Shown in pieces: positions 1-9,642 of a stretch of 64,000 bases of DNA. Numbering within the stretch: position 1 is the stretch's first letter; every line of letters begins with the position of its first letter. The stretch spans positions 21,364,020 to 21,428,019 of the forward strand of contig CM020620.1 in assembly GCA_009829735.1 (NCBI GenBank). The letters are read 5' to 3'. This DNA is from Pyropia yezoensis. Its lineage: Eukaryota; Rhodophyta; Bangiophyceae; Bangiales; Bangiaceae. The notes beneath the pieces are model-generated. The model made no database searches. It was given only the letters and a program-made list of their open reading frames with translations, and was not told where the DNA came from. The translations under genes were made by a program, and so were the position numbers.

Positions 1-1284
1 GGCAGGGGAGGGTGCGCGGTGAGCAGCCGCCCGTCGCGACGGCGCACGTCGCCGCCTGCGCCGCGTCGACCGGGGAGTGGAGCGCTCTACAGGCAAGCAG
101 GTCGCGTGCGACCACCGGCCGCCCGCCGCAGGCGGCGGCGGGTGGAAGGGGCCACCGTCGGACCGCGCAGCTGCCAAGGTCGTGACGGAGAAGAGGGGGG
201 GGACGGGGGGAAACCGACGCCCCCTCCTCCCCTCCTCTGTCAGCCGAGCGGGGGCAGCATCATGGGCACGTTGGGTCGGGGGCGGCACGCCGCCACGCGG
301 CAGACGAGCGCGACGCGGCGGACAAGCGGAAGCCGAGCGCTACTTGGGCTGTGCCAAGCGTCGGCCAACCCCGCGGATCGAGGTGGACGTTTCAAAATCT
401 AGTTGCCGTTTGCTCACCGGGCTCACCGTGTCGTTGTAGGTGGAATGGTCGGCCAACGATGACGAGGTCTCTGTCTTGAATTCCGGTGAGAAATGTATTT
501 CTTGCGCGCAAAGAATCGAGTTGACACAGAATCGTCAACTCAGAATCGTCATGGCCGCTCACCCTGTTTTGAGTTTTCCAGGACTGCACCTCGTTTTTTA
601 AGCCCTGCTGGCGGCCCCCGCCCGAGCGAGCGATGGCCTCCAGCAAGGAAAACAAGGCACACCAAACAGCACACGCTCGGCCATCCGCCAATCACGGCCC
701 ACTCTCGTCCCACGGCCTATCTCAACGGCAGCCCAGGGCAAGGGCGCGGCCGTTGAACTGCTGCGGGCACGCGCGCTCGCGCTGCTAGACGGGGCTACAC
801 AGCGGGGGGGGGTGCCAGCGCATATGCTTCCCTCCGCGATGGGTAGCCTACCGCCAAGCGGTACAGCCTGGCGGACAGCGCGCCGCGCTGCGCGCCGGCG
901 TTGGGGCACGCGCCGCACGTCACGTGCGGAACGCGGCGGGCGAGGGGCGCGGTAGACCCGTGTTGCGTCGCCGGCCCGCGTCGTCTTGGCCATTGCCGTG
1001 CCGCCTCCTCCTCCGCTGCAGTGCCTGCCCTGGTGTCCCCCCGTTCTGTTTCTTTTTCCCCCCTCTTCTTCCTGTGCCGTCCCCTCCTCCCCAGCTCCGC
1101 TTGAGCTGGGCAGTTTCGCCGCCCCTTGGCCTTGCCCTCTACCCCCCCCCCCCCTTTCCCCTCTTCGTACCTTCCTCCCCTTCCCCTCTCCTCGACCCCT
1201 GCCCTTCGGCCTGTATCCCCATCCCCCCCCTCGCCCCCGTCCGCTCACATCCTTTGCCCCCCCGGCGTCTTGGTTTGTAGCGCC
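1..1284. other. GC-rich region without a supported gene; leader of the next gene
   Basis: Reading frames here are Arg/Pro/Gly-rich in all phases, as expected by chance at this GC content, and none resembles a known family. From about 1000 onward the plus strand becomes a strong C/T tract that runs up to the start codon at 1285. Similar tracts precede most genes in this window, so it is probably the promoter and leader of the MARVEL-like gene. Confidence 0.5.
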
Positions 1285-1815
1285 ATGGTTGCTCTCGGCG
1301 GCACTCCTCTGGGCATTGCCAGGCCCGCCCTCTACGTCGTGCATTGGCTATGGACGCTCGTCATCTTTGCTGCCACGTCCGACCAACTTCAAGGCAGTAA
1401 TGTTTGCTACTTCACGGGCCGTGCGTCCATGTGCAACTTTATCATTGCGTGGGGGGTCCTCGCGTGGCTCTTCACCTCTGCCGTCATTGCGGCCTACGTG
1501 CTGGGGGTGGTGGGGTCGTGGCGCCTCAACCAGCGGGCTGAGGCCGTCGCGTGGGTGGCGTCAGCGGTGTGGTGGCTCGTCGGCGCCATTGCCATCTCGG
1601 CCGCATCGACGCCGTCTGGGTTGATTCAGGGCCTGCCGCGATCGGCTGCGCACGCCGTCGAGACGTTTGCGTGGATGCTCGTGTTCCTGTCGGCCGCCTC
1701 GGCGGGAGTGGCGTGGGTGACCGCCACGGCCGAGGACAGGGCAGGGGAAGGAACTATGGGTGACCTGGGGCCCGCCCCAGACGTCGAGGCGCCGGGAGGT
1801 GTCTATATGGGGTGA
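1285..1815 (+). CDS. MARVEL-like four-helix membrane protein
   Basis: A 176-residue protein. The start at 1285 (context GCCATGG) was preferred over an in-frame ATG at 1126, because the upstream part is only Pro/Ser/Leu translated from a C/T leader. Four hydrophobic segments are visible, at about residues 10-30, 48-72, 84-104 and 124-146. A loop with two Cys follows helix 1. The C-terminal tail of about 30 residues is polar and probably cytosolic. Spacing and the Trp/aromatic-rich first helix resemble MARVEL-domain proteins (physin, Nce102 or CASP types), which act in membrane apposition and vesicle traffic; that role is inferred from topology only. Another small tetraspan family is possible. 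Single exon, with no overlapping neighbour. Confidence 0.55.
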   Translation: MVALGGTPLGIARPALYVVHWLWTLVIFAATSDQLQGSNVCYFTGRASMCNFIIAWGVLAWLFTSAVIAAYVLGVVGSWRLNQRAEAVAWVASAVWWLVGAIAISAASTPSGLIQGLPRSAAHAVETFAWMLVFLSAASAGVAWVTATAEDRAGEGTMGDLGPAPDVEAPGGVYMG

Positions 1816-3379
1816 TGTGCGCAATCAGTTGGCGGGGGGGGTTGCAGAGGAGGGGGGGTGGGAGGTTACCGATCCGAGGTGGGTAGCCACGGCGGCGCCA
1901 TGGCCTTAAGTGGCTGGTGCTGAGCGGACGCTCGGTGCGTCGGAGCGGCTGTTGGCTGGCGAAGGCTGTGGCGTCTGGCTGTCCCGTAGTGGGGTGGTGC
2001 GTTGGCCGCGGCGCGTCGCGTAGCAGCGGAAGCCCAGCTGCGCCGCGCGGGGCGGGAATGTAGCCTCCCGCTGCGAGGCACATCCTACGGGGTTGCCCGT
2101 GCATATATCTGCGTGAACCGTGTGGGCATCTTTTATTTCCTGTCTCTCACCCCCTTTTTGCTCTTCCACTCCAGTGGAGGGTTTGCTGGGCTGGGGAAGT
2201 ACTGTACAGGTGGTGGGGACGGACGGAGCCGTTGCGGAGGATGTGGGGGGGTTGTGTGATGAGGAGGCCGGCGGTGCCATGGGAACACGACCGTGATGTG
2301 CATCATCCGCTGCGTCTGTTTTGCTCCCCACCCCGCAGTCGACTGTGCCCGTATCCTAAAAAGCTATGCGAATACCCTTGTGGACGTTGGTACATGAGCT
2401 CATAGTGGTCGTAAAAAAACGTTCGTGCTGCACCAGTGTGATGATGTCCTCATGGAAGAGAGCGACGTGAAGCGGTTGTCGAGACCGCCAGCCTCTGTTG
2501 AGGCAAGGTTCCTTCGACTGTACGCGCCTGAAGGGGTACGTGGTAACACGCTCGTAGAAGCACTTACAAACCATGTCTTGGTCTCCGCAGCACTTTTTGA
2601 ACTCGGTTGTGCCTGGGGCTCTCAACTTCCACGCACGACCACCGCCTACCCCAAAACACCCCCACCGTGAGTCTGCCCCCTCTCTCTGCGTACCTGAATG
2701 CATCCGAGCGGATCTTGAGGTCGAGGGTTAAAGGTGCCAGGTGGACTCTCGACTTGCGTCTTGCCCCGTGCCCCCCCTCTTTCCAATGATGGAAAGGGGC
2801 TGTGGGGAGGGGTGGGTGGCTGGAGACGTGCTCATGCCCCCGAGGATGATGCCCGCATTGTGGCAGAGACGCGCCCTGCGCTCCATGCAGAGTTGGGGGA
2901 TTGCCAGGCGCCTGCGCAACGGCTGGCCCCCGAGGTGATTGGCATGCCATGGCTGGGGGCGTCCTTTCCCACGCCCCGTATGTAGATACGCCTCTGTTCG
3001 CTGTCGGCCGGTCCGCGATCCTGTCAAGCCTGAAAAAAAATCCGTTTGCGGTCTCCACAGCACCTTGACAAAGTTTCAAAAAGCTATGGTGTTGGCAATT
3101 TTTGTATCTTTGAGATGAAGCGCTGCTAAAGTGCACACGTGGAGACTTTTTGACCCGCACTTGGGCAAAAGCACGCGGCTGTCGTGCCGTGGCCAAACCC
3201 AACGGCAGACACACCGTCGGAGCTCTCTCCCCTTCACCTCTGGCAACACCTTACCGAGTGCGGATGCCCGTGCAAGCCCAGCGCATCACGGGGTGTGCCC
3301 GCCGATGACTCTCGCAGACGTTGGCGAGTGCCGCTGTCGGCGCTGCAACGAGGGAAGCGCCAGACGGTGGCCACCTGAC
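1816..3379. other. Intergenic region, no supported gene
   Basis: Short frames occur on both strands (for example 2002-2259 plus and 2356-2703 minus), but none has a family signature. One palindromic GTACTGTAC is at 2199-2207. Composition is less extreme than in the genes, with scattered A/T runs. Confidence 0.4.
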
Positions 3380-3381
3380 TA

Positions 3382-3496
3382 TAGTGCGACCCGTAAAAAG
3401 TGGACGTGCTCGTGTCGTGATCATGTGAAATATCGGCCACTGGACCAATCAAACCCACACTGCACGACCCGTGCACGTCCACTTTTTACAATACTG
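3382..3496. mobile_element. 115-bp MITE-like element with TA flanks
   Basis: Inverted arms of roughly 27 bp meet around a short core. The left arm contains GTAAAAAGTGGACGTG at about 3393 and the right arm its complement ending near 3490. The outermost left bases are TAGTGCGACCC and the right end is CAATACTG. TA dinucleotides lie directly outside both ends (3380-3381 and 3497-3498), the target duplication expected of Tc1/mariner elements. The left end resembles the CAGTGCGACCC terminus of the MITE at 38211-38439, so both may belong to one superfamily. No coding capacity. Confidence 0.55.
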
Positions 3497-3498
3497 TA

Positions 3499-4146
3499 TA
3501 GGACAGCTGCTCCGCAGCTCACCAAACATCCTCGGGACGTCACATCCTATTTCTCTCAGGTGAGCAAGGAAAATTGGAATAGGCCTGGACTATATTTACT
3601 AAAATTTTCCAGAACCAGTGCCGTTCTCTGCGTTTGTTAAGCCAGAAACGCCCCCACGGTACACCGCGACCGTCACCTCGTCCGGCCTTCTGCGGAGCGG
3701 CGGCCACAGCCGCGGCTCTGCTGACTCTGTGGCCCCCAGACCAGAGTGCTGCTGCCTCGGACCCGCACGCAACGCCTGTCGGCGTCGCCGCGCCCCCGCT
3801 CCCAGCCCCCCCCCCCATTGCCCCCTCCCATGTCGACGTGAGAAGGCGTCTCCCATTATTTCCATACAGTACCGAGGGCGGGCAGCCAGCAGCCAGCCCC
3901 CCGCGCGGGGGTGGGGGGGGGGGGGGGGGGGGCGGGGGCGCGGGGGGATCCCCTCCCGGAAAGAAACCACATACAAAAAAAAAACCCAAAAAAACGGCCA
4001 CGCACCTCGCCCGCCAACGCGGTCGGGACGGTGGGACACGACGGGCGGGGGCGTCTGCCTTTTTGGATGTGGACGTGACGCCACGCGGTCGCGGCGCGCG
4101 GCCCCCCCGCACCCGCCGTGGCAGGTGCGGTGCGGTGCCGCGGTTG

Positions 4147-4179
<33 letters not shown>

Positions 4180-5510
4180 CGGGGGGGGGGGGGGGGGGGG
4201 GGGGGGTTGTGGGCGACACCGTCAGACGTGTGTCTCACCGCGGCGTGTACTGTACATAACCACGCCCCGCCCCTCCTTCCCCCCCCCCTCCCAGAAGGCC
4301 CCGTAGGAAGGGGTAGGCGGCGGGGATCCCCTCCCCCCCCCCCTTCCTACGGGGCCTCTGCCCATGGGTTTTCTTTTTTTGAAAAAACAACCGCTGGCAC
4401 CGCCCACCGCCGGGCCCACACCCCTCTCTCCCCTCTCTCCCACTCCCCCGCAGCACCACCCCCCTGCGCAGGAACGTAGATACCCCTGACGCGGCCAGGG
4501 GGGGGGGGGGGGGGGGGTTCCCTCGCGCCCCCGCCCACCCCCCCCTCCCCCGTATCGCCCGTGGCTCCCGTCCGTCCGGCGTATGTACAGTATTTTGACC
4601 CGCGCCCGACGCGGGCGGCCGGCCGCCCTCTCGACCGCTCCCGCGCACCCCCCCCCCCCCCCCCCCCCTTTGCCCCTCGCCGATGCCGGCCCCCCGGCAG
4701 ACGCGGTCGCGGTCTCCTCCCGTTTCGCCCTCGCCCCGCTGCGCTCATCCTCTGCCCCCCCCCCCCCCCCCCCCCCCCGCCCCTCCCCCGCCGCCGCCCC
4801 CGTCGCCTGCCTGCCTCCCCACATCCCTCCGCCAGCTCCTTCTCCCTCCAAGGGGATCCCTTCCCCCCTCCGCGGTCGGCCACCCACCCCCCCCCCCCCT
4901 CCCGCCTAACCAGCCCTCTGGCTCCCCTCGCCGCCGCTCCCACCGCGCTAGGCTGGGCGGCGTGCGCAACCCCACCGCCGGGCCGGGCCTTGCGCCAGGC
5001 CACGGCGGCTGCGCGCACCTGGGCCTTGCTTTTTGTGCCCCCCCCCCACCGTGTTGGCGGTGTGGGCCGCGCCACGCGGCGCCGCCGTGACGCACAGGCT
5101 GTACGCAGCCCGCCGGCCGGTAGGTAGGGGCGCGCGGCTGCGCCCGCGCGCTGCCCACGGCACCTCTGCGCCACCACCCCGTCGCTCCCAACGCGGTCCG
5201 CCTCCTATTGCCGCGGCCGCGTTTTTCCCGTGCGGCTGGCCTCCTGCCCGTCCGTTCCTTCCCCTTGCCCGCCCTCCCACTCCCACTCCCACCGTGGTGC
5301 ACGGGGTCAAACGCGTGGTCAACGCCCTCCCCCCGCCCCACCTCCCCCACCTCCCCTCCCCACCCCGAGCCCTTCCCTCCCCTCCTCGTGGCGTCCTTCC
5401 CCTTGTCCCCTCCCCCCCCCCCCCCCCCCCCCCCACCCCGAGCGCCCCCACACGACGACCACCGGCACCAACCACCGCCACCACCCTTGCAACCAACCAG
5501 CCGTGCCCCC
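3499..5510. other. Intergenic region dense in G and C homopolymers
   Basis: Long G runs occur near 3908-3932, 4147-4206 and 4500-4517, and long C runs near 4650-4669, 4757-4778 and 5407-5433. Frames through them code only for Gly, Pro or Arg runs. A perfect 18-bp hairpin lies at 4296-4357. GTACTGTAC is at 4247-4255. From about 5240 the plus strand is a pyrimidine leader for the gene starting at 5511. No gene supported. Confidence 0.5.
4296..4357. repeat. Perfect 18-bp inverted repeat (hairpin)
   Basis: The arm AGGCCCCGTAGGAAGGGG at 4296-4313 is matched by its exact reverse complement at 4340-4357 across a 26-base loop. The loop contains GGGGATCCCC. No U-tract follows on either side, so a bacterial-type terminator is not implied. 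It may be a transposon end or a replication-slippage product. Confidence 0.6.
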
Positions 5511-6123
5511 ATGGCGGAGACCGCCGACCACGCCGGCGGCCGCCGCCCCCACCGCCCCCTCCACCGGCGACCATGGCGGCGGCTGTGGGCGTCCCGCCCG
5601 CGACCGCCGTCGCCGCCGCCCGACGGGCTGACGCTGGGGCCGTCGGCGGCGGCGGCGGCCACTGGCGGTGGCGACACCGGCGGCGGCGGCGGCGGCGGCG
5701 GCAGCGGTACTGGCGGTGGTGGCGGCGGTGACGGCGGCAGCGGCAGCGGCGGCGGCCGCCCCGCCCCCTTAGCCCACCCCCACGCGCTGGCGCTGCCGGG
5801 CAGGGCGGCAGGGGGTCCGCTGCCGCCACCCCCGCCGCCGCCGCTACCGCCGCCGTCGTCCTCCCCGGGTCCTTTCCCCATGGCTGCGCTCGGCTGGGGG
5901 CCGCCCCCCCGCCTCTCCTCCCCCCCCTATCCCCGCCCCCTCACCGGCGGGCCCGCGGCTGCCGCCGCCGCCGTTGCCGACACCGCCGCCCCCACCGCCG
6001 CCGCCCCCACCGCCACCCCCGCCGCCGCCGCCGCTGGGACGACGCCCTTTGTCTATGACGGCCCGGGGGCCAACGTGTCGGTCGCGGGCGCCTGGGACGG
6101 TTGGCTCCACCACCGCCTCACCC

Positions 6124-6183
<60 letters not shown>

Positions 6184-7994
6184 GGCGCGGCGGCAGAGCG
6201 GGGGGCGACAGTAGCCCCGCGGTGGGGTCCCTGGCGGGCCTCCCGCCGGGGGCACACCGGTTCAAGTTTTTTGTGGACGGCGGCTGGGCCCTGAGCGCGG
6301 GGGTGCCCGCCACTGCCGACGGCTCGGGCGTCCGCGCGCACGTGGTGGTGGTGCCCCCGCCGCCGCCGCCGCCGTCGCCGCCGCCACCTTCCCAGCCCCC
6401 ACCCCCATCCCCACCGCCACCACCCCTTCCCCCACCGCCGCTGCGGCCGTCGACGCCGCCCGCTTCACCCGCCGCCGCCGTTGCCGCTGCCGCCGGCGGG
6501 TCGGACCCCCGGCGACGGCCACGGACCCCCCCGCGGGGGGGAGGGGGCGGCGGGGTGCCGTCTCCCCCCATGACGCCCCCCCGGCCGCCTCCGCCGTCCC
6601 CCCCAACCCACCCGCCACCGACCGAGACCGCCTCCTTCCCCGCCCGCCCTCCCCCCCCTCCCCCACCTGCATTGGTGGGGGGCGGGGGGGGACGACGCGG
6701 CGGCGGTGGCGCCGGCGGCGGAGGAGGCGGCGGGCGGGCCCGCCGGCGTGCCGCCTCCTCAGCGGCGAGCCTCCCAGACATGGCGGCGGTAGGGGGAGAC
6801 GGGGGCGCCACCGCCGGCACCTCCACCGTTGGTGGCGGTGACGCCGCAGCGACGGCCGCCGCCGCCGCGAGGGGCCGAGGGGGCGCACCCGGTGGCGGTG
6901 TTGCCCCGCCCGCCCCGCCGGCGGGCACCGACAGCGGCGGCCGGTTACCACGGCCACGGGTCGGGGGTGTCCGCCGATTTTCTCTACCCCGCCGGGGGGG
7001 GGGGGCGGCGGCGGCGGCGGCGGCCGGCGCCGCCCCGCCGCCGGTGGTAGGGGGGGGCGTGTCGGCCCGCGCCCGCCGGTCGCTGCCCCGCTGGGCAGGA
7101 GCGGCGGGCGTCCTTGCCGCCGCGGGCGGTCGCGGCGGCGGCAGCGGCAGCAGCGGCAGCGGCGGCGGCGACGGCCCACCACCGGGGACGGCGGCGGCGG
7201 CGGCGGCGGGTGGTCCCGCTGCCCCCCGCCCCGCGGCCGGGGCTGCAGCGGCGGCGGCGTCGACGGCAACGTCAGCGACAGCGGCACCCGCGGGCGCCGC
7301 GGCGGCGGCGGGTGCCCCGTCCGCGCCCACCGCGCCGACGCTGACGCAGACGCCCACGCCCGCGGCGGCGGCGGCGTACGCCGCCATGGCCAACCACACC
7401 CTGTCGGCGCTGGCCGACGCGCCCGCCGCGGCGGGCCTCGCCGCCCGCTCCGCCGCCACGTGGACGGCGCTCGGCCCCGCCTACGCGTCGCAGGCGGCGG
7501 CGGCGTACGTGCTGCTCGCCCGCTGTGCCGGCCGGTCGGTGGCGGCGGGGGCGGCGGCGGGGGGGGGTGGCGCCGACGGCAGCGGCGGTGGGGGCGCCGA
7601 CGCGGCCGAGGCGGCGCTGCGGCGCGCGGCGGCCGCCGCGGCGGGCCGCGGCGCCGCTGCCGAGGCGGATATCGTCCACCACCTGGCGGTGGTGGTGGAG
7701 CGGGCGGGGCGGGTGGACGAGGCGGCCTGCCTGTACCGCGACGCGGGGCGGCTGTACGTGGAGGGGGGGGTGGGGGGGGGGGCCAACGCGGCGCTGTGTG
7801 CGCGCAACGCAGACGGCTGTGGGCGGCGGCGGGAGCGGGCGGCGGCGCGGGCGGCGCGGGCGGCGGCGCGGTCAGAGGGGGCGAGGGGAGCGGGAGGGGG
7901 GGGGGAACATGGGGGGGGGAAGGGGGATCCAGCGGCCCCACACTCGTCGGCCAGCCGCACGCGGCTTGCACCGCCGGTTGGGGGGGAGAGGTAA
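5511..7994 (+). CDS. AMPK/CBM48-like glycogen-binding domain protein with TPR-like tail
   Basis: 827 residues from the ATG at 5511 (CCCATGG after a C/T leader); longer in-frame starts lie within leader-like sequence. Residues about 177-280 match the carbohydrate-binding fold of AMPK beta subunits and CBM48/CBM20: a Phe-Val-Tyr-Asp-Gly opening, an Ala-Trp-Asp-Gly-Trp turn, then Pro-Pro-Gly-Ala-His-Arg-Phe-Lys-Phe-Phe-Val-Asp-Gly. A run of about 20 Gly splits the domain after its first strands. Pro-, Gly- and Ala-rich linkers follow. Residues about 613-790 are predicted helical with repeated Ala/Tyr/Leu spacing like TPR units. Binding of starch or glycogen-like glucan is inferred from the family. 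No kinase or hydrolase domain is seen, so a targeting or scaffold role is likelier. The last 40 residues may read past the true end. Confidence 0.6.
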
Positions 7995-8244
7995 CGCCTC
8001 GGGGGGGGGGGGAAGGCACCGTCGGTGGCGCCCCCCCGCTGGCTGTCCAACACACGGACTGCGGCGGTGGGGCTCTCTCTCCCCTCCTCCCAAAAACAAG
8101 TGGTTGCCCAACGGTTGTGAGTCAGCCACTCCACTCCTCCCAACCCTTCGCCTGTATACGGAGCATCACTTCCTTTGGCCACGCGCCCTCCCCCCTCCCG
8201 CCCGCCCGCCCTTAACCCCGCCCATCACAGGCACCCGGCGGCGG

Positions 8245-9642
8245 CTAGGCCCTCCCGTTGACCGCTTCGAGCAGCCGGCGGAGCTCGCCACCCACCTCCC
8301 CCCCCCCCTCAAACGCCCCCACCTCCACGCCCGTCGCGGCGACGAGGCCGCCCAGCGACGGCCACCCGCCGACCGCCAGGCCAATGGCCGTCAGCAGGTG
8401 GGTGGCGTGGTCAGCGGGGGGGGGCGGGGAGCCGTCCAGCGCGGCAGCCGCCGCCGCCACCACCGCCGTTGCCGCCGCCTCGCCGCCGCCCCAGCCGTGG
8501 ACGGCGGCGCGTGCGAGCGCCCGCGCCAGCAGCGCCCCGGTCAGCCGCACGCCCGCCGTTGGGCCCCCCAACGCGGGGGCCACCGCGTCGGCCAGCTGCT
8601 CCGCGCCCGTCTCGGTCCGACCACCGCCGCCGCCGCCGCCGCCGCCACCACCACCGCCACTGGCAGTCAGCACAGTGGCAGCGAGTACCGCCCGCGCGGT
8701 GGCCTCGACGGCCAACACGTTCACCGCCGCGCGCAGGGTCATCATCCACCCCGCCGCAGCCGCGGCCGCCGACGTTGCCCGCAGCGGCGACGCCGCCACC
8801 CCCCCCGCGCCCGCGTAGGTGGCCATGAGGCCCGGCAGGGCAGACGCGACGGCGCCGGCGCGGGGTCCTGGCTCCGCGGCGGCCAACCGGAGGAGGTCCA
8901 ACGCCGCAAACGACGGCACCCGCTCCAAGGAGGCGAGCAGGTCCCCCACGGGGGGGCGGCTAGGGGTGGCAGCGGCGGTACCCCCCCCAGCGCTGCTCGA
9001 GGCCCAGGCGGGGTCGGCCGCGGCGAGCGCGGCAAGAATCTTGGGGGTGGCGCCGACGGCGGCGACGACGGGCGTCCGCACCGCGCGGGCGAGGGCGGTC
9101 TCTGGAGGCGGCGGCGGTGGTGCCGTCGCGGACAGCAGCGCCCCCCCGCGGGTGCCGGTCAGCTCGTGGCCCGCGCTCGCGTCCCGGATCTGCGCCTGCA
9201 TGCCGTCGAGGGACTGACGGAGCATACCGCCGAGCGGGCTGGCCAGTGCCACCGCCGGCAGGTCTGAGATGTAGGCCGGGATGGTCACCCCCTCCCCGCA
9301 CAGGTACGCGACGACTGCGGCGGCAAAGTGGTTACAGTTGTGGTCAAGCAAGTGGTACGACGCGGCGGAGTAGGCGGGCGCCAACACCGCCCGCAGGTGC
9401 GCCAGGAAGGTGTCTCGTGGCACGGACGTGGTGCCCAGCGCGTGTGTCGATACCGGTCGGCCGTAGGGGGTGCGCCCGGGCGGGTCCGCACAGATGCCGC
9501 CCCCGTAATAAAACTCTGTCCCGTGCACAACGACGCCAGAGTGCCAGATTCCGTCAATGGGGATGCCCAGGGCGGGTGCAAACTGGGCAGCCATTCCCCC
9601 AGAGAGGTCATAGACATGAAGGGTGACGGGGAAGGTGGCCAT
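8245..9642 (-). CDS. DeSI/PPPDE-type isopeptidase with PUL-like C-terminal domain
   Basis: 465 residues, starting at the ACCATGG at 9642. The preceding in-frame stretch to 9873 has leader character. Residues 5-125 form a PPPDE (DUF862) thiol peptidase domain as in DeSI desumoylating and deubiquitinating enzymes. The catalytic pair is visible: His34 in a Trp-His-Ser-Gly-Val motif and Cys103 in His-Asn-Cys-Asn-His-Phe. The downstream part, about residues 190-450, is helical and Ala/Leu-rich and resembles the PUL domain, which binds Cdc48/p97 partners; fungal and plant proteins join these same two domains. A poly-Gly insert lies near residues 330-345. The predicted role is removal of SUMO or ubiquitin in the cytosol or nucleus. 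The peptidase assignment is firm, the PUL assignment moderate. Confidence 0.8.
   Translation of the reverse strand: MATFPVTLHVYDLSGGMAAQFAPALGIPIDGIWHSGVVVHGTEFYYGGGICADPPGRTPYGRPVSTHALGTTSVPRDTFLAHLRAVLAPAYSAASYHLLDHNCNHFAAAVVAYLCGEGVTIPAYISDLPAVALASPLGGMLRQSLDGMQAQIRDASAGHELTGTRGGALLSATAPPPPPPETALARAVRTPVVAAVGATPKILAALAAADPAWASSSAGGGTAAATPSRPPVGDLLASLERVPSFAALDLLRLAAAEPGPRAGAVASALPGLMATYAGAGGVAASPLRATSAAAAAAGWMMTLRAAVNVLAVEATARAVLAATVLTASGGGGGGGGGGGGGRTETGAEQLADAVAPALGGPTAGVRLTGALLARALARAAVHGWGGGEAAATAVVAAAAAALDGSPPPPADHATHLLTAIGLAVGGWPSLGGLVAATGVEVGAFEGGGEVGGELRRLLEAVNGRA

Noticed and set aside
5844-8055. Long minus-strand frames opposite the CBM protein
   Set aside because: They mirror GGC/GCC repeats of the plus-strand gene and have no family features.
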